A DNA stretch of 64,000 nt from Mantis religiosa (lineage: Eukaryota; Arthropoda; Insecta; Mantodea; Mantidae), in contig CM060950.1 of NCBI GenBank assembly GCA_030765055.1, forward strand, positions 461,710,339 through 461,774,338, read 5' to 3'. Position numbers and translations under genes: made by a program. This document shows, one piece after another, positions 1 to 12,144 of the stretch (its first letter is position 1; each line of letters begins with the position of its first letter). A model generated the notes under the pieces. It saw only the letters and a program-made list of their open reading frames with translations. It did no database searches and had not been told where the DNA came from.

Positions 1-3000
1 CATCCTCAATATGACTTAATGCTGGAGTTTTTCTGTTATCCTGAAAGATGAGTGTATGGCAACTCTAAGCTCTATGGATCTTTTGCTCATATGAATATCA
101 TTTCCTTTAGCATCCAATATGAATTAATCCTGGAGGTTTTCTTGTCCTGAAAGATGAATTTCTGGCAACCCTATGGGCCCTGGTCTCATATGAACATTGT
201 TTCATTCATCGAGCAATATGACTTAATGCTGGAGGTTTTCTCTTATCCTGAAAGAATAATGTGTGGTAACTTTTAGCTCTGTGGAACCTGGGTTCAAATG
301 ACCATTATTTCATTCATCGTCCAATATGACTTAATGCTGGTGGTTTTCTCTTATCTGAAAGAGTAATGCCTGGTATTTCTAAACTCTATGGACGCTGTAC
401 TAATTTTAATATCATTTCATTCACTGTCTGATATGACTTAACATTGAAGGTCTTGGTTTATTCTGAAAGATAAATGTATGGTAGCTCTGAGCTCTTTGTA
501 TTCTGTACTCACTTAAACATCATTACAGTCCTCATCTCATATGACCTAAAGGTGGAGGTTTTCACTTATCCTGAAAGATGAATAACTGGAAACTCTAAGC
601 TCTACCTATCCTATACTCATTTAACCATTATTTCATTCTTTTTCCAATATGACTTAATGCTGGAGGTTCTCTGTTATCCTGAAAGATGAGTGTCTGGAAA
701 ATCTAACCTCTATGGACCGTAGTCTCATATATACATCATTTCATTCCTAGTCCAATATAACCTAATGCTGGATGTTTTCCATTGTGCTCAACGATGAGTG
801 TCTGGCAACTCTAAGTTCTATGGATAGTGGGCTCATATGAACATCATTTCATTCACTGTCCCATTTGATTTAGTGCTGGAGACTTTCGCTTGTCCTGAAA
901 GATGAGTGTCTGGCAAAACTAAGCTCTATGCACCTGGGCTCATATAAACACCATTTCAGTCATCGTCCAATATGACCTAATTCTGGAGGTGTTCTCTTAT
1001 CCTGAAGGATTAATGCCTGCTAACTCTAAATTCTATGGACCCTGGACTCATATAATCATCATTTAATTCATCGTCCAATATAACTTAATGCTGCAGGTTT
1101 TCTCCTATCCTTGAAAGATGAATGCTTGGTAAAAGTAAGCTCCATGGACCCTGTACTCATCTGAACCTCAGTTAATTCATTGGCCAATATGACCTAAAGT
1201 TGGAGATTTTCGCTTATCCTGAAAAATGAGTTACTGGCAACTCTAAGCTCTGTGCACCCTGGGCTCATATAAACACCATTTCAGTCATCATTCAATATGA
1301 TTTAATGCAGGAGCTGTTCACTATCCTGAAGGAATAATGCCTGGTAACAGTAAGCTTTATGGACCCTGTACTCATATGAACCTCATTTCACTCTTCGGCC
1401 AATATGACTTAAAGCTGGACGTTTTCGCTTATCCTGAAAGATGAATCTCTGGTAAATCTAAGCTCTATGTACCCCATACTCACTTAAACATCATTTCAGT
1501 CATCGTCCAAAATGACTTAAAGTAGGAGGTTTTCGCTTATCCTTAAAGATAAATTTCCGGAAACTCTAAGCTCTATGCACCCTGTTGTCACTTACACAAC
1601 ATTTTATTTATGGTCAAATATGACTTAACGATGGAGATTTTCCTTTATCATTAAAGATGAATGTCCAGTGACTGCAAACACTATGGAAGCTGGGCTGATA
1701 TGAACATAATTACATTCATTGTTCGATGTGACTTAACGAAGGTCTGGTAACTCTAAGCTCTTTGGCTCATATAAACATAATTTCATTCATTGTACAGTAT
1801 AACTTAAAGCTAGACGTTCTCTCTTATCCTGAAAGATGGGTGTCTAGCAACACTAATATCTATGCACCCTTGGCTCATATGAACATCATTTCATTTATCA
1901 TCCAATATGACTTAATGCTGGAGGTTTTCTCTTATACTGAAAGATGAGTGTCTGGTAACTCTAAGCTCAATGGACCCTGGTCTCATATGAACATCATTTC
2001 ATTCATCGTGCAATATAACTTAATGCTGGAGGTTTTCCCTTATCTAAAAGATGAATGCCTGGTAACTCTAAACTCTATGGATCCTGGGCTCATATGAACA
2101 GCGTTTGATTCATCGTCCAATACGATTTAAAACCGGAGGTTTTCTCTTATCCTGAAAGATGAATGTCTGGTAACGTTAAGCTCTAGATACCCTGTAGTCC
2201 TTTAAACATCATTTCATTCATTGTCTGATATGACTTAACACTGGAGCTTTTCCCTTATAATTAAAGATAAATGTCCATTGACTCCAAACACTATGGTACC
2301 TGGGCTCCTTTGAATATCATTACAGTCATTGTTCGATATGACTTAACAGGGGGTGTCCATACCCTGGTAAATGAATGTCTGGTAACTCTAAACTATATGG
2401 ACCCTTGACTCATATGCACATAATTTCACCCATTGTCCAATATGACTTATTGCTGGAGGATATCTCTTATCCTGAAAGATGAGTGTCTGGCAACTCTAAT
2501 CTCTATGGACCTTGGGCTCATATGAACATCATTTCATTATTTGTCCAATATGACTTAATGCTGTAGGTATTCTGTTATCCTGAAAGTTCAGTGTGTGGCA
2601 ACTCTAAGCTCTATGCACCCTGGGCTCATATGAACATCATTTCATTCATTGTCCAATATGTCTTAATGCTGGAGGTTTTCTCTTATCCCGAAAGATGAAT
2701 GTCTGGCAACTCTAAACACAGTGGACCCTGGGCTACTATGAACATCATTTCCTTCATCGTCCTTTATGACTTAATGATAGAAACTTTCTCCTATCATTTC
2801 ATTTATCGTTCAATATGACTTAATGCAGGAGGTCTTCCCTTATTTAGATAAATGAATGTCTGGTAACTTTAGTTCTGTGTTACCTGTACTCATGTAAATG
2901 TCATTTCATTCACCGTCTGATATGTCTTAATGCTGGAGGTTTTCTCTTATCCTGAAAGATGAATGTCTGGTAACTGTAAAGTATATGTACCCGTGGTCAT

Positions 3001-4455
3001 ATGAACATAATTTCCTTGGTCGTCCTTAATGACTTAATGCTGGAGGTTTTCTGTTATCCTGAAAGATTAGTGTCTGGCAACTTTAAGCTCTATGGACCCT
3101 GAGCTCATATGAACATCATTTCATTCTTTGTCCAATATGACTTAATGCTGGAGGTTTTCTCTTATCTAGAAAGATGAATGTCTGGTAACTGTAAGGTCTA
3201 TGTACCCTGGGCTCATATGATCATCATTTCCCTTATCGACATTATTGACTTAATGCTGGAGGTTTTCGGCTATCCTGACATATCAGTGTCTGGCAGCTCT
3301 ATACCCTATGGACCCTGGGCTAATATGGAAATCATTTCATTCATCGTCCCGTATGACTTAATGCTGTAGGTTTTCTGTTATCCTGAAAGATGAGTGTCTG
3401 GCAACTCTAAGCTCTGTGGACCCTGTACTCATTTGGACATCATTTCATTCAGCGTCCAGTATGACTTAAAGCTGGAGGTTTTCTTTTATCCTGAAAGATG
3501 AATGTCTGGTAACTGTGAGCTCTATGTACCCTGGGCTCATATGAACATCATTTTATTCATCATCCAGTAATACTTAATGCTGGAGGTTTTCTCTTATCCT
3601 GAAAGATGAATTTCTGTTAACTTAATGCTCTGTGTACCATTTACTCAATTACGCATCTTTTCATTCATCGTCCGGTATGACTTAGTGTAGGAGGTTTTCG
3701 CTTTTCCTGAAAGATGAATGTCTGGCAACTCTTAAGCTCTGTGCACCCTGTACTCATTTGAACATCATTTCATTCATCATCCAGTATGACTTAAAGCTTT
3801 AGGTTTTCTCTTATCCTGAATGATGAATGTCTGGTAATTTAAGCTATATGTTCCCTGTACTCATTTAACATTATTTCATTTATGGTCCAATATGTCTAAG
3901 CATTTGAGGTTTTCCCTTATCATTAAAGGTGAATGTCTAGTCACTAAGCTCTATGGACCCTGCACTCATTTGTACATCATTACATTCATTGTTCTATATG
4001 ACTTAACGGAGGTTGCACTTACCCTGAAAAATGAATGTCTGGTAACTTTAAACCCTATGAACCTTTGGCTCATATGAAGATCATTTCAGGCATCGTCCTT
4101 AGTGACTTTATGCTGGAGGTTTTCTCTTATCCTGAAAGATAAATGACTTGTAACTCTAAGGTCTATGGATCCTGTACTTATTGGGACATCAATTCCTTCA
4201 TTGTCCTTAATGACTTAATGCTGGTGGTATTCTCTTATCCTAAAAGGTAAATACCTGGTAATTCTAAGCTATATGTACTCTGTACTCATTTGGACATCAT
4301 TTCCTTCACTATACTTAATGAATTAAAGCTGGATGTTTTCTATTACCCTGAAAGATAAATTCCTGCTAACTCTTAGCTCTATGTACCCTTACTCATTTGA
4401 ACATCATGTAATTGATCGTCCACTATGAGTTATCGTTGGAGGTTTTCTCTTACTT
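1..4455. repeat. ~106-bp degenerate tandem array (SINE-body satellite)
   Basis: About 40 diverged copies of one unit fill this stretch. Landmarks recur in order in each unit: CAATATGACTTAATGCTGG, then TTATCCTGAAAGATGA, then AACTCTAAGCTCTATGGA, then CTCATATGAACATCATTTC. The spacing of the first landmark near the left edge is 108, 99 and 108 bp, so copies differ by small indels. Short frames inside it are translations of the repeat and not genes. The array probably extends past the left edge. The same unit appears as a single copy downstream of a tRNA-like B box near 35.4 kb and 63.4 kb, so I infer that the array was amplified from a SINE body. Confidence 0.9.
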
Positions 4456-5027
4456 TGAAATTCAGATTTTTCACACATAAAATGCTTTACTACACATGTG
4501 TCACACATTCTAATTTTAACTAATGAGTACTTATGAATTAAATGTAGGTTTGTATGATATAACAATAGTTTCAAGATAGTACTCCCTGACTTCTAGGCTA
4601 AAGACAAGCTGTTAATCAAAGTTGCATACACATAACCTTAAATTTCCGTGCATGGATATACTAATTATTGTTGAATCATCCATCACTAGAGAACATCTTG
4701 AAAACGAACCTCTATAACCAACTATTTCTGATATTTTAGTAAAGTTTGCTATCCATTCATTAATTTGCTTTGCATAACTTGTAATTTTTCTAATGTTATC
4801 CTTTATTTCAATGCCAGCTGAAGCCATGTCTAATAAATACTATTTGCGCTAAGACAAAAATTCATATTTTGCCAACAGCGATCCTTGAAAAAAATAATAA
4901 TGTGTATAACATAACTCCATAGATCCTATATTCTTAGCTCAAATAATTTTCCTAATATAAGTATTATTTAGCTATAACAATGCATGTGACATAAGCACTA
5001 TAATGAACATCATTATTCAATCACTTT
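4456..5027. other. AT-rich spacer, no gene seen
   Basis: The last recognisable satellite unit decays at about 4455. A 71-codon minus-strand frame (4612-4827) has no recognisable domain and sits in AT-rich sequence, so I treat it as chance. Confidence 0.5.
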
Positions 5028-5377
5028 CTTCTCAGGCAGCCAGCCAGGTGAAAAAATGATTAGACATCAACGTTTTGGGAGTGTGCATCACTCCCATCAT
5101 TCAAATAATTATAAAATGTTATAACCACAAATGAAATACTGGATATAACACAAAGGCAAAACACTATCTTTGTTTATAGTTGCGTTATATCCATTATTTC
5201 ATTTGTGGTTATAAGATTTTATAATTATCCTATCTTTGTTTATAGTTGTGTAATATCTAGTATTTCATTTGTGGTTATAACATTTTATAAATATTCTGAT
5301 GATGGGAGAGATGCACACTCCCGAAGCATTGATGTCTATTAATCTTTTCATCTGGCTGGCTGCCCGAGAAGAATGTG
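5028..5377. mobile_element. Foldback (long inverted repeat) element
   Basis: The left arm (about 5028-5150, beginning TTCTTCTCAGGCAGCCAGCC) is the diverged reverse complement of the right arm (about 5255-5377, ending GGCTGGCTGCCCGAGAAGAA). The pairing runs for over 100 bp through the block TTTCATTTGTGGTTATAA. The centre holds an extra direct copy: CTATCTTTGTTTATAGTTG occurs at about 5167 and 5231. No transposase is present. The structure fits a foldback or MITE-like non-autonomous DNA element; a clear TSD was not found. Confidence 0.75.
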
Positions 5378-5959
5378 AGCATATTCGTCGCCAGGAAAGT
5401 TTCAGATCTTATTTTAACATCATTATTGTTTGGCATTTATGTGTACAGTATATTTATTATTATTACTCAGAACTGAAATGTAAATCTTTGATTTAATGTA
5501 ATAAAAGAATTGCTTGAAATAAGCCAAGTTGTATATTAAATTCAAGAGAAAGGGAACATTACGCTACCTGCTGGCCTGTCAGAACTTGAGTTGTCACATA
5601 ATATGCATGCTTATGAATGGTTTGTAATTCTATTTACTCTAAAGAGTTCAAAGCAGTATTATTCAGTTATTCTTCCGTTTAAAAACTAGGGAAAAGTGCA
5701 TCAGCTGGATCAACTTGTAATTGAAATGAGACACGAGGTAATCCACCTTCTCCATTTTCACCATCAGTACAATCTAATTGAGGTAATATAGACTCAAATC
5801 CCCCCAGGGGCACACTCAGCAGGTACGGGAATTGGCAATCCTGGGGTCCCCTCTCGATTGTGTGCCTCTGAGTGGTGAGAGAGCTAATGCCAAATGCCCA
5901 AAAGAGGTCGACATCTGTGTTTAACCCTGATCTGAGATAAATGAAGTAAATTACACTTA
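5378..5959. other. Unannotated spacer
   Basis: AT-rich sequence followed by a short less AT-rich stretch (about 5790-5930). No domain, tRNA-like box or repeat landmark was recognised. Confidence 0.5.
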
Positions 5960-8270
5960 ATTCAAAGCAAAGTCACAGCAAAGCCAGAGTGGAGCCTGAG
6001 TGGAGTCAGAGAAGAGCCAGAGCAAAGCCACAGCAAAGCTAGAGTGGAGCCAGTACAAAGCCAGAGCAAAGCGAGTGCAAACCCAGAGCAAACTGAGAGC
6101 AAAGCCAGAGCGGAGCCAGAAAAAGTATTAGTAAATTCAGGTCCCAGTCAGAGCTTAGCCACAGCGGGACCGGAGTGGTGACTGGAGCTTAGCCAGAGAA
6201 AAGCCAAAGTTAAGTTACAGTATGAACTTAGTGTCAGGTCAGAGCAAAACCAGAGCGAAGCCAGAGCAGGACCAGAGGCGGGCCGGAACCTACCAGAGCC
6301 AAGCCTGAGTTAGGTTAAAGAATGAAGTAAGAGTGAGGCCGGAACAAAGCCAGAGCGGGACCGAAGGTAGGCCGGAGCCTAGCCAGAGCCAAGTTAGAGT
6401 GAATACAAAGTGAAATTAGAGTGAGGTTTGAGTGAAGACGGAGCTAAGTCAGTGCAGAACCAGAGCCAAGCCAGAGTGGGATCGGGGTGGTGGCCGAATC
6501 CTAGCCAATGCGAAGCCACAGCCAAGCCAGGGCCAAGCCAGAGTTAGCTTTCAGAATGAAGATATTGTGAGGCCAGGGCAAAGCCAGAGCAGGACCGGCG
6601 ATGGCCGGAACCTAGCCAGTGAGAAGCCAGAGCCAAACTAGGGCCAAGCCAGCTCAGGATTGGGGTGCTGGCCGAAACCTAGCCAGTGCAAAGCCAGAGC
6701 AGAACCAGAGCCAAGCCATAGCGGGATCGGGATGGTGGCAGAATCATAGTGAGTGCGAAGCCAGAGCCACACCAGAGTTAAGTTACAGTATGAAGTTAGT
6801 GTGAGGCCAGAGCAGGAACAGAGATGGGATGGTACCTAGCAAGAGCAAAGCCAGAACGAAGAAGGAGCCAAGCCAGAGTTAAGTTAAAGAATGTAGAGTG
6901 AAGCCAGATTGAAACCAGAGCCAAGCCAGAGTGGGACCATGTCAGTGACCAGAGCCTAGCCAGAGCAGAACAAGAGCGGAGCCAGTGCCAAGGCACAGAG
7001 GGACCAGAGTGGTGACTAGGGCCTAGCCAGAGTGGAGGCAAAGTGAAAGCAGAGTTATGTTACAGTAAGAAGAAAGTTTGAGGCCAGAGCAAAGTCAGAG
7101 CAAAGCCAGAGTTATGTTACAGTATGAAGTAAGTGTCAGGCCTGAGCAAAGCCAGAGCGAAGCCAGAGTTAAGTTACAGTATGACGTTAGTGTAGAGGTC
7201 TGAGCAAAGCCAGAGCGAAGCTAGAGTAGGACTGGAAGCAGGCCGGAACCTAGCCAGAGCCAAGCCAAAGCTGGACCATAGCAGTGACCAGAGCCTAGCC
7301 AGAGCGGAACTAGAGTGGAGCCAGTGCCAAGCAAGAGCAGGACCAGAGTGGTGAGCCAAGCCAGAGCCAAGCCAGAGCCAAGCCAGGGTTAAGTTACAGT
7401 AAGAAGTTCGTGTGAGGCCAGAGCAAAGATAGAGCGAAGCGAGAACAGGACCGGTGGCGGGCTGGAACCTAGCAAGAGCAAAGCCAGACCCAAGACAGAG
7501 CGGGATCGGGGTGGTGGCCAAATCCTAGCCAGTGCGAAGCCAGAGCCAAGCCAGGGCCAAGCCAGAGTTAAGTTTCAGAATGAAGTAATTGTGAAGTCAT
7601 AGGAAAGCCAGAGCAGGACCGGAGATAGGCCGGAACCTAGCAAGAGCGAAGCCAGAACGAAGACGGAGCCAAGCCAGAGTTAAGTTAAAGAATGTAGAGT
7701 GAAGCCAGATTGAAACCAGAGCCAAGCCAGAGTGAAACCACAGTCAAGCCAGAGTGAAACTAGAGCCAAGCCAGAGCAGGACCGTAGCAGTTAGAAGTGA
7801 CCAGAGACTAGCCAGAGTGAAACTAGAGCGGAGCCAGTGCCAAGCCAGAGCAGGACCATAGCGTGACCGGGGCCTAGCCTGAGTGACGACAGAGTAAAGC
7901 CAGAGTTAAGGTACAGAGTGAATTTTGTGTGAGGCCAGAGCGAAGCCTGAGTGGAGCCAGAGCAGGACAGAAGGTGTGCTGGAACCTAGCCAGCACCAAG
8001 TGAGAGTGATTTTAGAGTGGAGTTAGAGTGAGGTTAGGGTGAAGCCATAGAGAAGCCAGAGTGGAACCAGAGCGGAGCCTGAATAAAGCCGAAGCAAAGC
8101 CAAAGTGGAACCAGAGCAGAGCTAGAGCAGAAAAGATGAAAGTCAGAGTAAAGCCACAGCAAAGCCAAAGCAGAGCTAGAGGAATGCCAGAGCAAAGCTA
8201 ATGCAAAGCCAAACAGAACCAGAGCAAGCCAGAGCAAAGCTAAAGCAATGTTAAAGATAAGTTAAGTCAA
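5960..8270. repeat. Degenerate minisatellite of GCCAGAGC-type motif
   Basis: The plus strand is an imperfect series of 9-12 base units such as AGCCAGAGCAAAGCCAGAG, with variants AGCCAAGCC and GGACCGGAGGCGGGCCGG. A second block, GAGTTAAGTTACAGTATGAAG and relatives, recurs about a dozen times (for example near 6211, 6541, 6776, 7167, 7385, 7567 and 7903), giving an irregular higher-order period of roughly 60-230 bp. Reading frames on both strands (such as minus-strand leucine/alanine-rich frames) are translations of the repeat. It is purine-rich on the plus strand and visibly richer in G+C than its flanks. Confidence 0.9.
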
Positions 8271-8853
8271 AGGAAGGATAGGAAAGTGAAATACAGTTTT
8301 TGAAAGGATGCTGATGACTATTGAGTTGAGGGACCTTAAATTTAAATTTTCATAGTCATCATGGGCTCAAATTATGTTGCAATTAGACATATTACTTTTA
8401 AACTGATTGACGTAGAACGACTTATTCACAAAGAAATTAACAAGGTAACACAAAACTGGAAAAACTGCATGAGGCATACAGAAAAACTGCAGGAATATGA
8501 CTTTTAGAAAGAAGTAGCACGTAATGAGATTTTGGGGTCTATCTTCATAAATTGCAATACTCAGACGATGAAGACAATGACAATGATGAACTGTCTCTTG
8601 ACATAAGTGACAATCCCAGCTATATGGATGCGCCACAAGCAATTCCGTTCTATTGTAAAAATAGGTAACCCATAAACCATAATTACAGTTGTAGCATTTA
8701 AAACATTTGCATAAAAAAAGCTTAAAGCTCATTAAAAACCATAAAAACATATTACATAAGCATAGTCTTCCAGTGTAAAATAAACTTAGGAAAAAACACT
8801 GAAAAAGCAAGCATGAAATTCCCAGAAAACCTATTGAGCAAGTATTATTTGAA
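8271..8853. other. Spacer with a possible acidic exon-like frame
   Basis: A 147-codon minus-strand frame (8367-8810) is hydrophobic and cysteine-rich with no domain. On the plus strand a frame across about 8545-8672 encodes an acidic run (YSDDEDNDNDELSLD) followed by ordinary residues, and ends near a GTAACC that could be a splice donor. Neither is convincing; the acidic frame is the more protein-like of the two. Confidence 0.2.
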
Positions 8854-8937
8854 GCAAAAGGTTAGAAACAGTGATGTATTTAACATTTGAAAGTAATGAG
8901 TCAGTATTTCATACACAAATGTCACTTAAATTATCCT

Positions 8938-8984
8938 TACTTGTACATGTTTCGGAGAACAGTTTGTCCCCATCGTCAGCAGTT
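8938..8984 (-). ncRNA. Hammerhead ribozyme-like motif (PLE, copy 1)
   Basis: Read on the minus strand: core CTGACGA, a stem II of about 7 bp with one bulged base, then GAAA. Then a 2-bp stem III (AC/GT around AT) and cleavage triplet GTA. Stem I is short and contains a bulge. Minimal hammerheads with a tiny stem III are known in Penelope-like elements. Confidence 0.6.
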
Positions 8985-9185
8985 ATCCACACATCAATTA
9001 ACTAAAGTTGTAAACTATATTCCCAATATACTGTTGGGTAAAATAGGAATCAAAGAATTCGTTGGTAAATAAATAAATTGACACAATTTCAAAAAGCTGC
9101 TGCAAAAGGTTAGAAACAGTGATGTATTTAACATTTGAAAGTAATGAGTCAGTATTTCATAGACAAATGTCACTTAAATTATCCT

Positions 9186-9232
9186 TACTTGTACATGTTT
9201 CGGAGAACAGTTTGTCCCCATCGTCAGCAGTT
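9186..9232 (-). ncRNA. Hammerhead ribozyme-like motif (PLE, copy 2)
   Basis: This is the second tandem copy of the preceding motif, offset by 248 bp, with the same core and GAAA box. Confidence 0.58.
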
Positions 9233-9760
9233 ATCCAAACATCAATTCACTAAAGTTGTAAACTATATTCCTAATATACTGTTGGGTAAAATAGGAATCA
9301 AAGAATTCGTTGATAAATAAATAAATTGACACAATTTCAAAAAGCTGCTCGTGTTGAGCGGTGAAAAAAATCGCCAGGAAATACAACGACAATGCCTCAA
9401 AACACATATATCAGATTGTAACAGGTAACGAATCATGGATCTATGCATATGAGCCATAACACTCTAAAGTTGTTTCAATTTGAAGCTAATTCCAAAAACA
9501 GTTTTTGGCACTCGAAGCACTTTGAAGCGAATGATCGCCTGCTTTTTCAGAAAAACTGGCCATGTGACAACAGTGGCTTTAGAGGAACATAAAACGGTCA
9601 CTGCTGAATGGTACACAACTATTTGTTTTCCAGAAGTCTTATGTTAAGTAAGAAAAACCAACAAGAACTGTAGGTCCTTTCATGGAAGTGTTGAAAACAG
9701 TGTTGTTGCATACATTAAAATAACTGGGAGTCGATTAATGACACTAAACAACACTTACTT

Positions 9761-11348
9761 TTAAATTTTCCCGGAACTAGTTTCAAAGGTCTTCCCTCTA
9801 TCTTCAGCCGGACATCGACTGGTTCTCATTGGTGTAGCTGGCAATATTTTGTCATCAGTCTCCTCTGGTGGCGGTTCGAGGAAATTGCTAAACAAATCTT
9901 TCTGGGGGATGTCGAAATTGGATACTTTGTTCCTAGTTTTTGAAATAAAGATTTGTTCCCATGTGGACAGTTCTTCTTTTCCTGTTGTATGTTTTAGTAA
10001 TTTTGGTTCTGGATTTTTGTTGTGGTTTTTTTCCCAAAAAATGCGTGGCAACTGCTGATTTTTCTAATTGTTTGAATTTTATGTTCCTAAAGTGTTCCTT
10101 TGCTCTTGTTTCTAAATTTATTTTGGTTTTTCCAATATAAATTTGACTACAGTCACAGCATTCAATTTGATATATACCAGATTTTTTGTTAGATGAAATG
10201 GCATCTGTGATGTTTGAGCAAATTAGGTTTTTTAAAGAGTAATGATTCACTGGAGCTAGTTGAATGTTTTGTTTTTTGAAGACTTTTTTGAATTTATCAA
10301 AGGCCCATGGATGGTAAGTGAATGTTTTGAAGATCATTTTAGTTTCTGTAGCTGAGAGGGTTGTGGTTTCCTTTAGTAGTTTCTTCTTATTTGCTAAGTT
10401 CACTTTTTTGTCTAATAGTGATTTAGGAAAGTCATTTTTCTGTGCTATTTCAATAATTTTGTTGTATTCTATTTTGTATTCTTCTGCTGTGAGAGGGATG
10501 TTGACCAGTCTGTGTGCTAAACTATTAAAGATTGCCTGTTTGTGGGATCTTGGATTGTAGCCATTAGCTTTTATGTAGTTGTCTGTCTGTGTTGGTTTTC
10601 TGTAAATGCCAAAGTTTATTCTATTTTTATTTTTGATTATTTTTAGATCTAAAAATGGTAAATACTCATCTTTTTCAACTTCTACAGTGAACTTGATGCT
10701 TTTTTCTTGAATAATTAAAAGTTTTAGTGCATCACTGAAGTGTTTTTTTGGCACTATGGCAAATATGTCATCTACATATCTTTGCCAGAGTTTGAACATC
10801 CATGGGAAACCTTTAGTGATCCTTATTTCTAGTGCACTCATGTACAGATCAGCCAGGAAGGGTGATAAGGGGTTGCCCATTGCTAAACCAGAAGTTTGAT
10901 GGAAATGTTTTGTTTGAAACTGGAAGAAATTCTGTTCTATGCATAATTCGGTTAGTTTGATGTAATCTGAAATTTCAAGTGATGACATTCCAAGTGATTT
11001 GAGCCATTTTTCTATCAATGTTGGGAGTTGTTTAACTGGTATGCTGGGAAATAGTGATTTAACGTCAAATGAGACTAGTGTGTCCTCTTCATTTAGTTCA
11101 GTATCCTTAATGTGTTCTATAAGTTCATAGGTGTTTTTGATGCTTAGGCTATCGAATTTTGGAAAGGAGTTGAATTTGTTTATTAGCCACTTTGCAAGTT
11201 TGTATGTTGGTGAATTTATACTGCTAACTATATGTCTCATTGTTATGGATGGTTTGTGTATTTTGGGTAAGCCATAAAGTCTAGGTAAGGTTGGGTTATC
11301 TGGTCTAACTGTATATTTGTTTGATATTATACTTGGGAAAAAAACCAC
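9761..11348 (-). pseudogene. PLE reverse transcriptase / GIY-YIG endonuclease (one frameshift)
   Basis: Codes for the PLE polyprotein that copies RNA into DNA and nicks the target. A 471-codon frame (9933-11348) shows RT motif SFDVKSLFPSI (residues 93-103, catalytic D95), GLAMGNPLSPF (154-164) and YVDDIF (191-196, catalytic DD). It then shows a GIY-YIG nuclease: GIY at 391, YIG at 404, KEH around 417, with a CxxC pair between them. Near 10040 the frame shifts; the true C-terminus continues in 9761-10051 (WEQIFISK, EPPPEETDD). The N-terminus is cut at the inversion junction, so there is no real start codon. RT active-site residues are intact, but the gene is incomplete. Confidence 0.9.
9770..9812 (-). 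ncRNA. Hammerhead ribozyme-like motif (PLE A, left arm)
   Basis: Minus strand: stem I CCGG/CCGG, core CTGAAGA, stem II AGAGG paired with CCTTT (one wobble), GAAA, 2-bp stem III AC/GT, triplet GTT. It overlaps the end of the endonuclease frame and lies just upstream of the element end. Confidence 0.6.
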
Positions 11349-11556
11349 AACATAAATCCAGAACCAAAATTACTAAAACATACAACAGGAAAACAAGAAC
11401 TGTCCACATGGGAACAAATCTTTATTTCAAAAAATAGGAACAAAGTATTCAATTTCAACATCCCCCAGAAACATTTGTTCAGCAAGTTCCTCGAACCACC
11501 ACCAGAGGAGACCGATGACAAAATATTGCCAACTACACCAATGAGAACCAGTCGAT

Positions 11557-11601
11557 GTCCGGCTGAAGATAGAGGGAACGCCTCTGAAACTAGTTCCGGG
11601 A
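11557..11601 (+). ncRNA. Hammerhead ribozyme-like motif (PLE A, right arm)
   Basis: Plus strand: stem I CCGG/CCGG, core CTGAAGA, stem II AGAGG/CCTCT with full pairing, GAAA, stem III AC/GT with a TA loop, triplet GTT. This arm preserves stem II better than the left arm. Confidence 0.65.
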
Positions 11602-12144
11602 AAATTTAAAAGTAAGTGTTGTTTCGTGTCATTGATCAACTCCCAATTAATTTAATAAGAACTGTAGGATCGTTCTTCATTAAGACAATGTGAGTGCTCA
11701 TACATATCATCTAACAACAGAGTATTTGAAGCCTCAAAAAATCGAATTGATGGATCATCTACCATACAGACCTGATTTGGCACCCAATCACTTTTATTCC
11801 CGAACATCAAGAATAAATTGTGTGGAGAACGCTTTTCGTCAGCAGAAGAAGCGACTGATGCCCTCAAAACCCCAGTTTTGGAGGCATCTCAAGAACACTG
11901 GAATAAATGCTTTGATAAATGTTCCAAATGATGCAAAGGTGTATTGATCATAAAGGAGAATATTTTGAAACACAGTAAAACAGTTTTCAATCAGAAATTA
12001 CTCTCGTAAATTCATCTTTATATTTCTAGCAGCCATTTCATTATTTTTGAATGCATATTATCAGATAAATGCTGAATATTGAATATAAATTTTATACCTA
12101 CTAGATTTCTATAATACCATTTTTACTTAAAAACCTTGTTCAAT

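Larger units (their letters stand above)
8854..9349 (+). repeat. Tandem duplication, two 248-bp copies
   Basis: Positions 8854-9101 and 9102-9349 are near-identical direct copies. Each joins a PLE end (containing a hammerhead-like motif, minus strand) to a mariner-derived segment starting at about CTAAAGTTGTAAACTATATTCC. The related mariner copy on the minus strand at 13.08-13.18 kb shows that the mariner part continues naturally into 9350 and beyond. The few differences between copies indicate a recent duplication. Confidence 0.92.
9675..11656 (-). mobile_element. Penelope-like element A, inverted-arm structure
   Basis: Bounded by the 12-bp TSD AAGAACTGTAGG. From the left: a one-sided tail of about 36-40 nt (about 9675-9712), the 3' arm, the RT-endonuclease gene on the minus strand, then at about 11340 an abrupt junction to an inverted copy of the element's own 3' end (about 11341-11656). 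The two arms match through the GAGTCGATTAATG-type end sequence and the C-terminal endonuclease codons, but differ at roughly one residue in ten, so the insertion is not recent. PLEs with terminal repeats in inverted orientation are known; the one-sided tail recurs elsewhere in this window. Confidence 0.88.
9340..11990 (+). pseudogene. mariner transposase pseudogene split by a PLE
   Basis: The 5' part (9340-9674) encodes recognisable but frameshifted mariner blocks: VTGNESWIYAYEP (first catalytic block, with N where D is expected), then a GHVTT block and an EWYTTIC block. The 3' part (11657-11990) continues with a DNVSAHT block and a PYRPDLAPNHF block (third D). Between them lies a complete PLE insertion bounded by the 12-bp TSD AAGAACTGTAGG (9663-9674 and 11657-11668). 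Removing it restores the mariner order. Many stops and frameshifts make this an inactive DD34D element. Confidence 0.85.

Noticed and set aside
1762..4077. Several 60-70 codon frames in the first 4 kb
   Set aside because: They are translations of the 106-bp tandem repeat and change with its indels.
6432..8237. Repetitive frames of 60-115 codons on both strands
   Set aside because: They are low-complexity translations of the GCCAGAGC minisatellite with no start context or domain.
8367..8810. 147-codon minus-strand frame
   Set aside because: Hydrophobic, cysteine-rich composition expected from AT-rich noncoding DNA; no domain and no homologous copy in the window.
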